DNA of 51,015 nucleotides from an uncultured Clostridia bacterium (GCA_947381875.1 CANCXY010000002.1:1-51015); one strand, 5' to 3'. Shown: positions 23,765-32,105, counted from the first letter of the stretch. A program made the numbers and translations. Notes: generated from the sequence alone by a model not told the origin.

Positions 23765-24838
23765 TCAGCATTTGGCCGCACTGTCGCAGTAGAGGCAGCG
23801 GCACAGGCCGTCGGCGGCGGGGCGGAAGATGTGCGTCAGCTCCTGCTCGCGGGCGGTGATGCAGCGGGGGTTTTCGCAGCGCAGGGCGTTTTTCAGCGCG
23901 CTGGCCGGGGGCGCGAGGCAGGGGGTGTCCTGCGTTTGCAGCAACATAAGGATAAGCGCCATGCGCATGTATTTTCCGTTCAGCGCCTGGCGGAAATAGC
24001 ACGCGCGGGGGTCGTCGTCGACGGCGACGGAAATCTCGTTCACGCGGGGCAAGGGGTGCAGGACGGCCATGCGGGCGTTCGCGGCGCGCATTTTTTCGGG
24101 CGTGAGGATATAGCTGTCCTTGAGGCGCTCGTATTCGTCCGGGTCGGAAAAGCGCTCGCGCTGGACGCGCGTCATATAGAGTACGTCAAGCGCGGGGAGC
24201 GCCGCTTCGAGGCTGGCGGTCTCCTCGCAGGGCACGCCGCTCTGTTCGAGGTCGCGCCGGACGTAATCGGGGATGCGCAGTTCGGGGGGCGAGATCAGCA
24301 CGAAACGCACGTCTTTATAGCGCGACATGGCCGCCAGCAGCGAATGCACCGTGCGGCCATATTTCAGGTCGCCGCACAGGCCGAGGGTGAGGCTGTGCAG
24401 GCGGCCTTTTTCACGGCGGATCGTCAGCAGGTCGGCCAGCGTTTGGGTGGGATGCAGGTGCCCGCCGTCGCCCGCGTTGATGACCGGGATCGTCGCGTTC
24501 ATGGCCGCGACGAGGGGCGCGCCCTCCAATGGATGGCGCATGGCGATGATGTCGGCGTAGCAGCTTACGATCTTCGCGGTATCGGCGACGCTCTCGCCTT
24601 TGGCGGCGGAGGAAGCGCCCGCATCGGGGACGCTCAATACGCTGCCGCCGAGTTCCAGCATCGCGGCCTCGAACGAAAGGCGCGTGCGGGTGGAAGGCTC
24701 GAAAAAGAGCGACGCCAGCTTTTTGCCCCGGCAGATATCGGCGTAGCGCGCGGGGTGGGCGATGATATCACTGGCGGTATCCATCAGCGCGTCCAGCTCC
24801 GCGACGGACAGGTCCAAAATATCGATCAGGCTTCTCAT
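23765..24838 (-). CDS. pyrB: Aspartate carbamoyltransferase with C-terminal PyrI-like zinc tail
   Basis: 357 aa, about 50 longer than catalytic chains of the family. It joins carbamoyl phosphate and aspartate, step 2 of UMP synthesis. FEPSTRTRLSFE (carbamoyl phosphate site, 47-58), HLHPTQTLAD and HPLPRVNEI (261-269) are present. After the usual end, the tail has C321-x4-C326 and C348-x2-C351, the cysteine pattern of the zinc domain of the regulatory chain PyrI, without the PyrI allosteric domain. The tail may stabilise the trimer or be a fusion remnant (inference). AGGAGG precedes ATG 24838; 15 bases separate it from pyrE. Confidence 0.92.
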   Translation of the reverse strand: MRSLIDILDLSVAELDALMDTASDIIAHPARYADICRGKKLASLFFEPSTRTRLSFEAAMLELGGSVLSVPDAGASSAAKGESVADTAKIVSCYADIIAMRHPLEGAPLVAAMNATIPVINAGDGGHLHPTQTLADLLTIRREKGRLHSLTLGLCGDLKYGRTVHSLLAAMSRYKDVRFVLISPPELRIPDYVRRDLEQSGVPCEETASLEAALPALDVLYMTRVQRERFSDPDEYERLKDSYILTPEKMRAANARMAVLHPLPRVNEISVAVDDDPRACYFRQALNGKYMRMALILMLLQTQDTPCLAPPASALKNALRCENPRCITAREQELTHIFRPAADGLCRCLYCDSAAKC

Positions 24839-24853
24839 GGCGCGCCTCCTGTG

Positions 24854-25489
24854 TCAATGGATCCAGCTCTCGTCCGCCGGGTTGTCGCGGAAACGGAGCA
24901 GGCGCCGGACATCGGAGGGGGCGATATAGTTTTCCTCGGCGGCGACGGCGGCAATGCAGTCAAAATTTGTCAGGCTGACATTTTTCACCCCGGCGGCGGC
25001 GAGGCGGTCCAATCCCTTTTGCATGCCATAGGTGAAAATGCTGGCGACGCCCAATACCTCGGCCCCGGCTTCGCGCAGCGCCTCGACAACCTCTATGACA
25101 CTGCCGCCAGTGGAGATCAGATCCTCCACGACGACAGCTTTCTGGCCCGGCTCCAATTTCCCCTCAATGCGGTTGTTGCGGCCGTGGTCCTTGTTGCCGC
25201 CGCGCACATAGCCCATCGGCAGGCCGAGGAGATGCGCGGTGATGGCCGCGTGGGCGATGCCCGCTGTGGATGTACCCATCAGCACTTCCGCGTCGGGGTA
25301 GTGGGTGCGGATGACCTCGGCGAGGCCGTTTTCCACATCCAGCCGCACGGCGGGGGCGGTAAGGGTCAGGCGGTTGTCGCAGTATACCGGGCTTTTGATG
25401 CCGCTGGCCCAGATAAACGGTTCATCGGGACGGAAGAATACCGCGCCGATGGAAAGCAGGTCCTTTGCGATTTTCTTTTCCATGTTCAT
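24854..25489 (-). CDS. pyrE: Orotate phosphoribosyltransferase
   Basis: A 211-aa enzyme forming OMP from orotate and PRPP. The PRPP motif is AVVVEDLISTGGS, the flexible loop region RGGNKDHGRNNRIEG, and FFRPDEPFIWASGIKSPVYC the N-terminal orotate-binding hood. First gene of the pyrE-pyrB tail of the pathway; its natural neighbour pyrF lies 2.5 kb upstream beyond an accessory block. GAGAGTG precedes ATG 25489; ATG 25483 is an alternative. No convincing promoter was found directly upstream, so it may still depend on read-through. Confidence 0.93.
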   Translation of the reverse strand: MNMEKKIAKDLLSIGAVFFRPDEPFIWASGIKSPVYCDNRLTLTAPAVRLDVENGLAEVIRTHYPDAEVLMGTSTAGIAHAAITAHLLGLPMGYVRGGNKDHGRNNRIEGKLEPGQKAVVVEDLISTGGSVIEVVEALREAGAEVLGVASIFTYGMQKGLDRLAAAGVKNVSLTNFDCIAAVAAEENYIAPSDVRRLLRFRDNPADESWIH

Positions 25490-25540
25490 TCTGTTTCACT
25501 CTCTTTTGACAACAAATATTTTTTAGAGAAAGGCTTTTTT

Positions 25541-25602
25541 GTATTTCCCCGCCCGGAGGGCGGGGAAATACACGGCCGTAAATCCGCGATGTGGACACTC
25601 CC
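25541..25602. repeat. Family B palindrome, copy B6
   Basis: GTATTTCCCCGCCC/GGGCGGGGAAATAC stem (25541-25571), then CACGGCCGTAAATCCGCGAT and the canonical right end GTGGACACTCCC. The left end is lost. Confidence 0.85.
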
Positions 25603-25618
25603 TATTTTTTTCTGTGGT

Positions 25619-25750
25619 TCAGGATTTCAGGAAGTTGTCGTTTTTCAGCAGTTCCCGGTACTCCGGGGCTTCTGTTTCCGGCACGTTGAGGATACGCATG
25701 GTTCGCTCCTTCTCATCTTTGCTGATGTTCAATAAAACTTCTCCTGCCAT
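25619..25750 (-). pseudogene. Gene relic (43 codons), paralogous to the fragment at 27292
   Basis: Minus-strand frame MAGEVLLNISKDEKERT followed by MRILNVPETEAPEYRELLKN. The first part resembles a segment of Rpn/PD-(D/E)XK-type recombination-promoting nucleases (LLNISKDEKER); the second part recurs at 27292-27372. It is most likely the 3' end of a degraded mobile-element gene. It has no good ribosome site. Confidence 0.45.
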
Positions 25751-26130
25751 CCGGAATATCCTCATTCATTCTCTGAATCCAGTATATCATATTTGCAAGC
25801 ATTTTTCCAGCCCCAATTTACAGAGGAAGTGTCCAAAAATGATTCCTTGCACAGATGGCGAAAAGCAACAGCCGCCCCCTCACTTCTTCCCCCTGAAAAA
25901 ATCCCGACTCAACCGATACACCAGCACCAGCGTCGCCGCACACCCAGCACACACCAATACAACCAACTTGGCGGCTCAAACATCTCCGGCTTCATCCACG
26001 GCCGCAGTGCAGAGGACACATATCCACAAAATGCCTTGCTTGAGCATTTCTGTCTCCTCTATGATATCTATCCAATAGAATATCGTCAGATGGTTTCAGT
26101 TTCTATTGGACAGGGTGCAAAAAACGAAAA
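25751..26130. other. Non-coding stretch with decayed membrane-peptide frame
   Basis: No gene supported over 380 bases. On the minus strand a frame reads KLVVLVCAGCAATLVLVYRL plus a basic tail (about 25880-25970), like one transmembrane helix, but it is preceded by an in-frame stop and lacks a ribosome site. Probably a relic. Confidence 0.3.
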
Positions 26131-26135
26131 AAGCT

Positions 26136-26181
26136 CTATAGTGGAACCACTTGAAAATACATAAAATTTTGATATTTCCCC
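26136..26181. repeat. Partial second copy of the 16630 MITE
   Basis: TATAGTGGAACCACTTGAAA (26137 on) followed by TTTTGATATTTCCCC matches the left end and interior of the element at 16630-16726. The right half is missing. Confidence 0.65.
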
Positions 26182-26205
26182 AGCACTAAAACAGAATATC
26201 ACCTG

Positions 26206-26706
26206 TTATGGCTTGATAATAATGATCCTACGGCCTAATTTCTGGGCATATCGGATTGTAGCAGCAGTTCCACCACGATACTCACCGTTATAAATCGCCA
26301 AAAGAAAGCCGGAAACATTTACCATATATTTATTTCTATCCAGAAGACAGCCTCTATAATAATCATGACTTAATTCTTTCACCTCATCCGCTTTAGAAAG
26401 AATTTCAGCATATACAGTTTGTTCTTCTATTCGCCATTGATTTGGTTGTGTGGAATATGGAATAATACAGTGCAAATGAATATTGGCATTACCAGACTTT
26501 CGTTTTAGGATATCCAATGCAGCCCATGTATCTACGCCCTGCGCCATGCCTGTGTAAAATTCTGTCACGCCCTCAGAAACCAATGAACTTATTTCCAAGG
26601 ATAGCCGTGCTTTGAGGGTGATGCACCGATAATCGTTTTCATTGTATTTCCAGGGGAATTTATGCGGGCGGTGGCCAGTAAATGCGCAACTGGAAAAACA
26701 CACCAT
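26206..26706 (-). CDS. SLOG/YpsA-like (DUF1273) protein
   Basis: A 166-aa Rossmann-like protein of the SLOG superfamily. CAFTGHRPHKFPWKYNEND is the diagnostic N-terminus, FYTGMAQGVDTWAALDIL the ligand-binding loop, and NVSGFLLAIYNGEYRGGTA plus GRRIIIIKP the C-terminal strands. YpsA-type proteins are thought to bind nucleotides or ADP-ribose derivatives; some SLOG proteins act in defence or stress signalling. GGGAGG precedes ATG 26706. The gene is AT-richer than the pyr genes around it and is divergent from the XRE regulator. Confidence 0.82.
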   Translation of the reverse strand: MVCFSSCAFTGHRPHKFPWKYNENDYRCITLKARLSLEISSLVSEGVTEFYTGMAQGVDTWAALDILKRKSGNANIHLHCIIPYSTQPNQWRIEEQTVYAEILSKADEVKELSHDYYRGCLLDRNKYMVNVSGFLLAIYNGEYRGGTAATIRYAQKLGRRIIIIKP

Positions 26707-26918
26707 TTCATTTCCTCCCATCAATAAATATTTGTGCCCTCCATCACGTTAAAATGGCATTATAAGTTTATACACTGCTTGTAAAATACCATTTCAAAGC
26801 ATTTTGATAAATTTAACATAAAAAACTTCAAAAGTCAATGGTGTACCGTTAATATTGCGCCGTTAAATCCTCTATACTTTGTTTGGACGTAAAAATACAG
26901 ACAAAGGATGGCGGGGCT
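26707..26918. other. AT-rich divergent regulatory region
   Basis: Between SLOG (minus) and XRE (plus). A minus-strand TATAAT (within 26751-26790) with a TTTACA 15 bases upstream is a possible promoter. Near the XRE start, CCGTTAAT..CCGTTAAA is a direct repeat that could be its operator, and TTAATA-18-TATACT a weak promoter. All are tentative. Confidence 0.35.
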
Positions 26919-27161
26919 GTGACCTATTCTGACGCGATCAAAAGACGGTTACAATGCTTAATTGACAAAAAAGGCATCACCGTCAACAAATTGGCAACCT
27001 TGTCTGGCATTACACAAAGTACTGTGGAAAATGTCATCCACGGCAAGACCCGCAACCCCAAATTGAAAACACTGCATCGGTTAGCCTGCGGCCTGGATAT
27101 GACTGTATCGGAACTGCTGGATTTTCCAGAGATGAACGAGACACAATTCGAGGATGAATAA
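26919..27161 (+). CDS. XRE-family (Cro/CI) small DNA-binding regulator
   Basis: An 80-aa helix-turn-helix protein: IDKKGITVNKLATLSGITQS and TVENVIHGKTRNPKLKTLHR form the helix-turn-helix region, followed by LACGLDMTVSELLDF. GTG 26919 is chosen because AAAGGA lies about 10 bases upstream; a TTG at 26883 would add 12 residues without a ribosome site. Such stand-alone XRE proteins usually come from phage or mobile elements. It sits, opposite to the operon direction, in the block that separates pyrF from pyrE. Confidence 0.82.
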   Translation: MTYSDAIKRRLQCLIDKKGITVNKLATLSGITQSTVENVIHGKTRNPKLKTLHRLACGLDMTVSELLDFPEMNETQFEDE

Positions 27162-27191
27162 CAGAAATATAGACAGATATGAATAGAGTCA

Positions 27192-27226
27192 AAAAAACCG
27201 CTCCCTCAAAATGGGAGCGGTTTTTT
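27192..27226. terminator. Intrinsic terminator after XRE gene
   Basis: AAAAAACCGCTCCC and GGGAGCGGTTTTTT form a perfect stem around TCAAAAT. A/T tracts on both sides would stop transcription in both directions, so pyr read-through from pyrF to pyrE may be reduced here. Confidence 0.92.
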
Positions 27227-27291
27227 CTATTTGTGCCACCGATTCACTTGTTTGGATGAAACAGGCGTTATAATACCGCATTGACCTCCTT

Positions 27292-27372
27292 TTAAGATAC
27301 CAGCGGATTATCCCGTTTCAGCAGTTCCCGATACTTCGGGGCTTCTGTTTCCGGCGCGTTGAGGGTACGCAT
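27292..27372 (-). pseudogene. Gene relic (26 codons), second copy of the 25619 fragment
   Basis: Minus-strand frame MRTLNAPETEAPKYRELLKR, about 75 % identical to the end of the 25619-25750 relic. No ribosome site. The two copies bracket the SLOG/XRE block. Confidence 0.5.
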
Positions 27373-27376
27373 TGCG

Positions 27377-27414
27377 GAGCTATTTCCGTATATTTCCCCG
27401 CTTTGGACACTCCC
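27377..27414. repeat. Family B palindrome, deleted copy B7
   Basis: TATTTCCGTATATTTCCCCG joined directly to CTTTGGACACTCCC: the right arm of the central hairpin is missing, but both flanks match family B. Confidence 0.6.
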
Positions 27415-27426
27415 TTTTCCATCTGT

Positions 27427-27918
27427 TTAATAATCAAACGCATGCTCCCCCACGCGGATGACCTGCGTCAGTTTTTCGCCCTGCCAGGGTTTGCGTATCT
27501 CTATCAGATTCAGCACAGTATAGCCCCGTTTGCGCAGAAATGCAATCATGCCGTGATTGTTGGGATGGACATAGTTATAAACGGTATCCTCGCCAAAGGA
27601 CGCGGCGATTTCCTCCGCCTTCTGGTGCAGGGCCGACGCGATCCCCCGGCGGCGGTATTTCTCCCGGACGAAAAGGGATTCCACCCAAACGGTCCCGCCG
27701 TCGACCCGGCAGACCATATAGCCCACATATCCGCCATCGACCACGGCGGCAAATACCGGGAACTTTGCCGCAAGGTATTCTTGTATTTCTTCCCGTCCCG
27801 CCTCTACATTGGGCCGGGACGCAATGCCCTTACAGGCGCGCAGCTCCACCCGGAACAGAGCGGCCATTTCCGCCAGGGCATCATTCACACAGGCAGCTTC
27901 GATCAGTTCCACACACAT
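27427..27918 (-). CDS. GNAT family N-acetyltransferase
   Basis: A 163-aa acyl-CoA transferase with the acetyl-CoA motif VREKYRRRGIASALHQKAEE, followed by YNYVHPNNHGMIAFLRKRGY. The substrate is unknown. GGAGGAAAGGAAA precedes ATG 27918; longer in-frame starts overlap pyrF. It begins 61 bases after the pyrF stop on the same strand, so it is probably read from the pyr promoter, yet it has no known role in pyrimidine synthesis. Confidence 0.82.
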   Translation of the reverse strand: MCVELIEAACVNDALAEMAALFRVELRACKGIASRPNVEAGREEIQEYLAAKFPVFAAVVDGGYVGYMVCRVDGGTVWVESLFVREKYRRRGIASALHQKAEEIAASFGEDTVYNYVHPNNHGMIAFLRKRGYTVLNLIEIRKPWQGEKLTQVIRVGEHAFDY

Positions 27919-27979
27919 TTTCCTTTCCTCCACGCTTTCGGGGCGGCGCTCCTTGAAGCCGCCGGCAGCCCTGCCGCAA

Positions 27980-28684
27980 TCAGGCCTCCTCCAAAAATTC
28001 CGCACAGCAGCGCTCGTAGGCGGCGACGGGGTCGGGGGCGGTGGTGATGGGGCGGCCCACGACGATATAGTCGGAGCCAAGCTCGCGGGCGCGGGCGGGG
28101 GTGGTGACGCGGGCCTGGTCGCCGTGGTTTTTATCGGAAAAGCGGATGCCAGGGGTGACAGTCAGGAAATTGGGGCCGCACGCGGCGTGTACCGTGGGGG
28201 ATTCCAGCGGGGAACACACCACGCCGTCGAGGCCGGCGGAACGGGCGTTCTGGGCATAGTGGGAGACGACCTGGGACATGGGGTGTTCGATCAGCAGGTC
28301 GTGCCGGAGGATGGCGTCGCTGATGGAGGTGAGCTGTGTCACCGCGATGAGCAGGGGGCGCGTGCCGTCCGGGCGCGTCAGGCCCTCGACAGCCGCCCGC
28401 ATCATCGGCACGCCGCCGCCCGCGTGCAGGTTGCAGATATCGACATTGAGGCGCGAGAGGACGGCCATGCTTTTCTGTACGGTGTGGGGGATATCGTGCA
28501 GCTTCAGGTCGAGGAAGATCTTGTGGCCGCGCTCCTTCAGGTCATGCACGATGCGCGGACCCTCGGCATAAAAGATCTCCATGCCGATCTTGACAAACGG
28601 TTTTTTGCCGCGGAACTGCGAGAGGAATACCAGCGTTTCGACACGGCTTGAAAAATCGCAGGCGATAATAACGTCTTTTGCCAT
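27980..28684 (-). CDS. pyrF: Orotidine 5'-phosphate decarboxylase
   Basis: A 234-aa TIM-barrel enzyme producing UMP from OMP. VIIACDFSS and the catalytic KIFLDLKLHDIPHTV (Asp-Lys-x-x-Asp array) are clear, and TPGIRFSD plus GSDYIVVGRPIT form the phosphate site. The ATG follows the pyrD TAA directly, so translation is coupled. The length is normal for the short bacterial group. Confidence 0.94.
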   Translation of the reverse strand: MAKDVIIACDFSSRVETLVFLSQFRGKKPFVKIGMEIFYAEGPRIVHDLKERGHKIFLDLKLHDIPHTVQKSMAVLSRLNVDICNLHAGGGVPMMRAAVEGLTRPDGTRPLLIAVTQLTSISDAILRHDLLIEHPMSQVVSHYAQNARSAGLDGVVCSPLESPTVHAACGPNFLTVTPGIRFSDKNHGDQARVTTPARARELGSDYIVVGRPITTAPDPVAAYERCCAEFLEEA

Positions 28685-29596
28685 TTAATGTGCCCCTCCT
28701 GTTATTTCTTTCAGACTTATGATACCATATTGCTCCATTGTTTGCGGCAGTTCGTCTATGATTTTTTTGCAGGCGAGGGGATCCGTGAGGTTCGCCGCGC
28801 CCACCTCCACCGCCGCCGCGCCCGCCAGCATCATTTCTATCACATCCTGGGCCGTAGAGACGCCGCCCATGCCCACAATGGGGATGCGCACCGCCTCGTA
28901 CACCTGGTACACGCACCGGAGCGCCACCGGCAGGACAGCCGGGCCGGAAAGGCCGCCCGTTCGGTTCGCTAAGACAGGCTTCCGGGTGCGCAGGTCAATG
29001 CGCATACCCAGCAGCGTGTTGATAAGGCTGAGCCCGTCCGCACCCGCCGCCTCGCACGCTTTCGCAATCTCCGTGATGTCCGTGACGTTCGGGGTCAGCT
29101 TTATCAGCACGGGTTTTTTCGTCACGCGCTTCACCGCCCGCGTCACCTCGGCGGCACAGGCGGGGTCTGTGCCAAAGCTCATGCCGCCGCCATGGACGTT
29201 CGGGCAGCTCACATTGATCTCCAGCCATCCCACCTGCGGTTCGGCGTCCAGCATCCGGGCCGTCTCCACATATTCTGGTATCGAAAAGCCGCTGATATTC
29301 GCCATCACGGATTTGTGGAAACATGCTTTCAGCTTTGGCAGCTCCTGGGCGATCACCTGTTCCACGCCCGGGTTTTGCAGCCCTACCGCGTTGAGCATGC
29401 CGCCCGGCGTCTCCGCGATGCGCGGCGTCGGGTTGCCGAATCGCGGCGCGCGCGTCGTGCCCTTAAAGGAGAACGTGCCCAGGCAGTTGATGTCGTACCA
29501 TTCGGCAAATTCATAGCCAAAGCCAAAGGTGCCGCTGGCCGGGATGACCGGGTTATCCAGCCGCAGCCCGCACAGCTCGACAGACAGGTCTACCAT
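28685..29596 (-). CDS. pyrD: Dihydroorotate dehydrogenase catalytic subunit (class 1B)
   Basis: A 303-aa FMN-containing TIM barrel that oxidises dihydroorotate to orotate. NPVIPASGTFGFG, LEINVSCPNVHGGGM, VLIKLTPNVTDI and IVGMGGVSTAQDV are typical; class 1B enzymes use a catalytic Cys in the active-site loop. It works as a heterotetramer with PyrK, encoded just upstream and overlapping by 7 bases, to pass electrons to NAD. ATG 29596 follows GGGAGGTGGTGGT; in-frame codons further upstream overlap pyrK. Confidence 0.94.
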   Translation of the reverse strand: MVDLSVELCGLRLDNPVIPASGTFGFGYEFAEWYDINCLGTFSFKGTTRAPRFGNPTPRIAETPGGMLNAVGLQNPGVEQVIAQELPKLKACFHKSVMANISGFSIPEYVETARMLDAEPQVGWLEINVSCPNVHGGGMSFGTDPACAAEVTRAVKRVTKKPVLIKLTPNVTDITEIAKACEAAGADGLSLINTLLGMRIDLRTRKPVLANRTGGLSGPAVLPVALRCVYQVYEAVRIPIVGMGGVSTAQDVIEMMLAGAAAVEVGAANLTDPLACKKIIDELPQTMEQYGIISLKEITGGAH

Positions 29597-30321
29597 ACCA
29601 CCACCTCCCTGTCCAGCACCGGGCCTTCCCGACAAATGCGCACCGGGCCATTTTTCGTCTGACATGAGCAGCCCATACACGCGCCGAACCCGCAGCCCAT
29701 GCGCTCCTCAAAGCTGTACTGCCCCGTCGTGCGCGCCGCCTGTTCCACAGCGCGCAGCATCGGCAGCGGGCCGCAGGCGTAAAAGCAGGTGTAGTCCAGG
29801 GCGGCCATCGCGTCAGCGGCAAAGCCTTTCCTGCTATAGCTGCCGTCCACCGTCGTGACAGTCACCTGCGCGCCGAGGGCGGAAAACGCCTCCTCATAAA
29901 ACACTTCCGCCGCCGTGTTGAACCCTAAGATCACCGAAACTTCCTTTCCCTGCGCGCGCAGCACGCGGCACAGCCAGTAGAGCGGCGGCACGCCGACGCC
30001 CCCACCGATGAGCAGCGGCCTGTCCCCCGATTTCGCGGTATCGTAGCCGTTGCCCAGTCCTGTCAGCAGGTCGAGCGTCCCGCCTGGCCGCGCCGCCGAC
30101 AGCTCCGCCGTGCCCCCGCCCACCACTTTATAGATGAGCGTCAGCAGGCCGGGTGCGCAGTCGCACACTGAGATAGGGCGGCGCAAAAACTTTCCTGGGA
30201 TCTGGATGTTCACAAACTGCCCAGGCCGCGCGATGGCCGAGGTATCACCCGCAAGCGTCATGCGGTATACACCCCGCGACAAGGGATCGTTTGTTTTGAC
30301 GGTAAAGAGAGCTTGCTGCAA
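29590..30321 (-). CDS. pyrK: Dihydroorotate dehydrogenase electron-transfer subunit
   Basis: A 243-aa ferredoxin-reductase-like subunit with FAD-binding (RRPISVCDCAPG), NAD-binding (LLIGGGVGVPPLYWL) and C-terminal [2Fe-2S] sites (CGFGACMGCSCQTKNG then a fourth Cys in RICREG). It makes PyrD NAD-dependent. The start is TTG 30321, 7 bases after AAAGGAGG; all in-frame starts further upstream would translate family A repeat. The gene is the first after the decayed restriction locus, and copy A6 occupies its leader. Confidence 0.92.
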   Translation of the reverse strand: MQQALFTVKTNDPLSRGVYRMTLAGDTSAIARPGQFVNIQIPGKFLRRPISVCDCAPGLLTLIYKVVGGGTAELSAARPGGTLDLLTGLGNGYDTAKSGDRPLLIGGGVGVPPLYWLCRVLRAQGKEVSVILGFNTAAEVFYEEAFSALGAQVTVTTVDGSYSRKGFAADAMAALDYTCFYACGPLPMLRAVEQAARTTGQYSFEERMGCGFGACMGCSCQTKNGPVRICREGPVLDREVVVW

Positions 30322-30356
30322 TGTTTGGCCTCCTTTCTGTTGTGCCGCTGCGGACA

Positions 30357-30453
30357 GCCCCAAAGGGCGCCGCCCTTTGGAATCCTGCCAGAGGCGCTGC
30401 CTCTGGACTCCGCCAAAGGGGCGCAGCCCCTTTGGAAACCCATCTTGGCTTGT
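30357..30453 (-). repeat. Family A stacked-hairpin element, copy A6
   Basis: CCAAAGGGC..GCCCTTTGG, CCAGAGGC..GCCTCTGG and CCAAAGGGGC..GCCCCTTTGG, read on the minus strand in the direction of pyrK and ending 36 bases before its start. Inverted relative to A7 at 32173. Confidence 0.85.
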
Positions 30454-30533
30454 TTGTTGATGGGGGCTCCCTCGCGGCGGGTTTTTATTTACAGAGCGAT
30501 CAGCTCTTGCAGAGGGTACAAGATTACACACGT

Positions 30534-31250
30534 TTGCCCTTTTCGATGATTTTCAGAAGTATATCGCGCACACCAACTTCATATTCGTTAAAGTCGTTGA
30601 TGTTTGTGTCTTTCAGCCATAACTGGCCTTCGCCAACATTCCCCCTGTGCTGGCCCGAAGAATAATAGCGGCTGTCCGTCCTTTACCTCATCGCTGGAAA
30701 GTACCCAATAGCGTATTACGTCGCGCCATACAGCGATCCAAACAAAAACATCACAGCACGCAGATTTTATCTGCTGAAAATTCATATCGAAACCATATTT
30801 GGAATCGCTGGACAACGCTTTTACAATTAAGGGGTCGCCGCTTTTGCGCCGGACGGCTCTGGACGCTTTTACCTCGATCCGTATGCCGTCGTACCAGAAA
30901 TCATACTGCCCGGAATAACCGGGGTCATAAAGGGTTGATGGCCGCTGTAATTCCGGTATAACTTCGTTCAGATGCCGCTGTGCCCAAGTTTCGCCAAAGG
31001 TGCGCGGCGCTGTTATTTCAAAGAGGTATAAATATTTGTTGCGTTCCAGATACTGGCTACGGAGATCAAGATATTGCTGAAGCGTGATCGTGCCCGTGCC
31101 GATCAGATGGCTTATGATATACTCAAATTTATTGAACGGATAAACAGAATAAAGGCTGTTCAAAACCTCATCGCTTAAATCATATTTGTCCCCGTTCAGT
31201 CTGTTCATCGCGGCAATTTGGGCGTTCAGCTCATTGGCCAGTTTTTCCAT
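30534..31250 (-). pseudogene. Type II restriction endonuclease gene, frameshifted near its end
   Basis: ATG 31250 follows GGAGAACAGTAA. About 200 residues read well: helical N-terminus, then YSGQYDFWYDGIRIEVKASR with D117 and E126-V-K128, a PD-(D/E)XK nuclease site. Near 30660 the frame shifts: the current frame ends FFGPAQGECWRR.. at 30588, while another frame continues SSGQHRGNVGEGQLWLKDTN through YEVGVRDILLKIIEKG to a stop at 30534. One extra base would explain this. The catalytic core is intact, so partial activity cannot be excluded. Overlaps its cognate methylase gene by 20 bases. Confidence 0.75.
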
Positions 31251-32050
31251 TTACTGTTCTCCTTATATACACTGCCTGACTGCCGGTTATCCCGTATATG
31301 GAGAATATACAGCTTTCTATTGCTTCGTGTTTTGAGCTGTCCCCATGCAAAATTTCATCCACCAGCGCCGACAGCCGATCGTTTTCTGCTTCGGATACTT
31401 CGGGGAACGGCAGTTCGATCAAGTTCCCTTTCAGTACTTTTACCTCCCCAAACAGTTTCATATACATAAATTGGAACAAGGATGAATTCAGAAAAGCCAT
31501 GACTGTTTTGATACTCATAAAAGGGATCGCCGGGATCAAAATATTCGCGCTGTTCAAAAAAAGGCTTGCGCTGTCGTCATAGGCAAAGACGAGTTTGTTG
31601 GAGATAAACCTGTATACCAGTTTTTCAGCGCGCCGCGTCCTTTCTCCCGCTGCCAGGTGATGCGGTTCTGGACACAGAAATATCTTTTCAGCACGTTCCC
31701 AATGGAAAGGCTCGACTGCCAGTCGCAGCAGACGTACACGGTCGCCGTATCCTTCAGCAGCGTCAAAACCTTTTGTATCCAGGATTTGGTATATTCCGCA
31801 TACAGCTCATCCGTGGACTTTTTGAATTTCCTGCCATGAAAATCCTTGTCGAGGTTATAGGGCGGGTCTACGATCAATAAATCCACAAATTTTTCCGGGA
31901 GCAGCGGGAGGACAGCGAAGGTATCCCCAAAACCGTCTTATTGAGAATGGCGGACAACTCCACGCTTTCCGAAACGGAAACGCACCGTTTCAGGTACTTC
32001 TGCCCCTCCGCTACCGTGATATCTATTGTCTTATTGCGCTCTGCTTTCAT
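31231..32050 (-). pseudogene. Adenine/cytosine-N4 DNA methyltransferase, frameshifted and probably chimeric
   Basis: Starts MKAERNKTIDITVAEGQ at 32050. After NKTVLG the frame shifts at a GGGG run (one G short near 31918). The next frame reads DLLIVDPPYNLDKDFHGRKF (catalytic DPPY), then CDWQSSLSIGN and ITWQREKGRGALKNW. Directly after this a third frame takes over near 31628: KLVYRFISNKLVFAYDDSAS, LNSANILIP and KVLKGNLIELPFPE, which is the target-recognition tail of TaqI/Eco57I-type enzymes. A beta-type N-terminus joined to a gamma-type tail suggests an internal deletion between two methylase genes. At least two lesions: not functional. Confidence 0.75.
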
Positions 32051-32070
32051 ATTCCTGTTCCCTGATTTTT

Positions 32071-32105
32071 GTGTATTTTCCCGCCCTGCGGGCGGGGAAA
32101 TACAC
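32071..32105. repeat. Family B palindrome, copy B8
   Basis: GTGTATTTTCCCGCCC and GGGCGGGGAAATACAC form a 16-bp stem with one mismatch, upstream of the decayed methylase. Confidence 0.85.

Noticed and set aside
23621..25735. 704-codon plus-strand open frame across pyrB and pyrE
   Set aside because: It runs antisense to two unmistakable enzymes and begins inside a family A repeat. Composition (His/Arg/Gly-rich) is that of a shadow frame.
25793..26164. 123-codon plus-strand frame upstream of the SLOG gene
   Set aside because: No ribosome site, low-complexity His/Gln/Thr-rich composition, and it runs into the partial MITE. The opposite strand looks more protein-like but is also broken.
30322..30531. 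Longer pyrK start
   Set aside because: The extra residues are repeat translation; AAAGGAGG precedes TTG 30321 and the family length fits this start.
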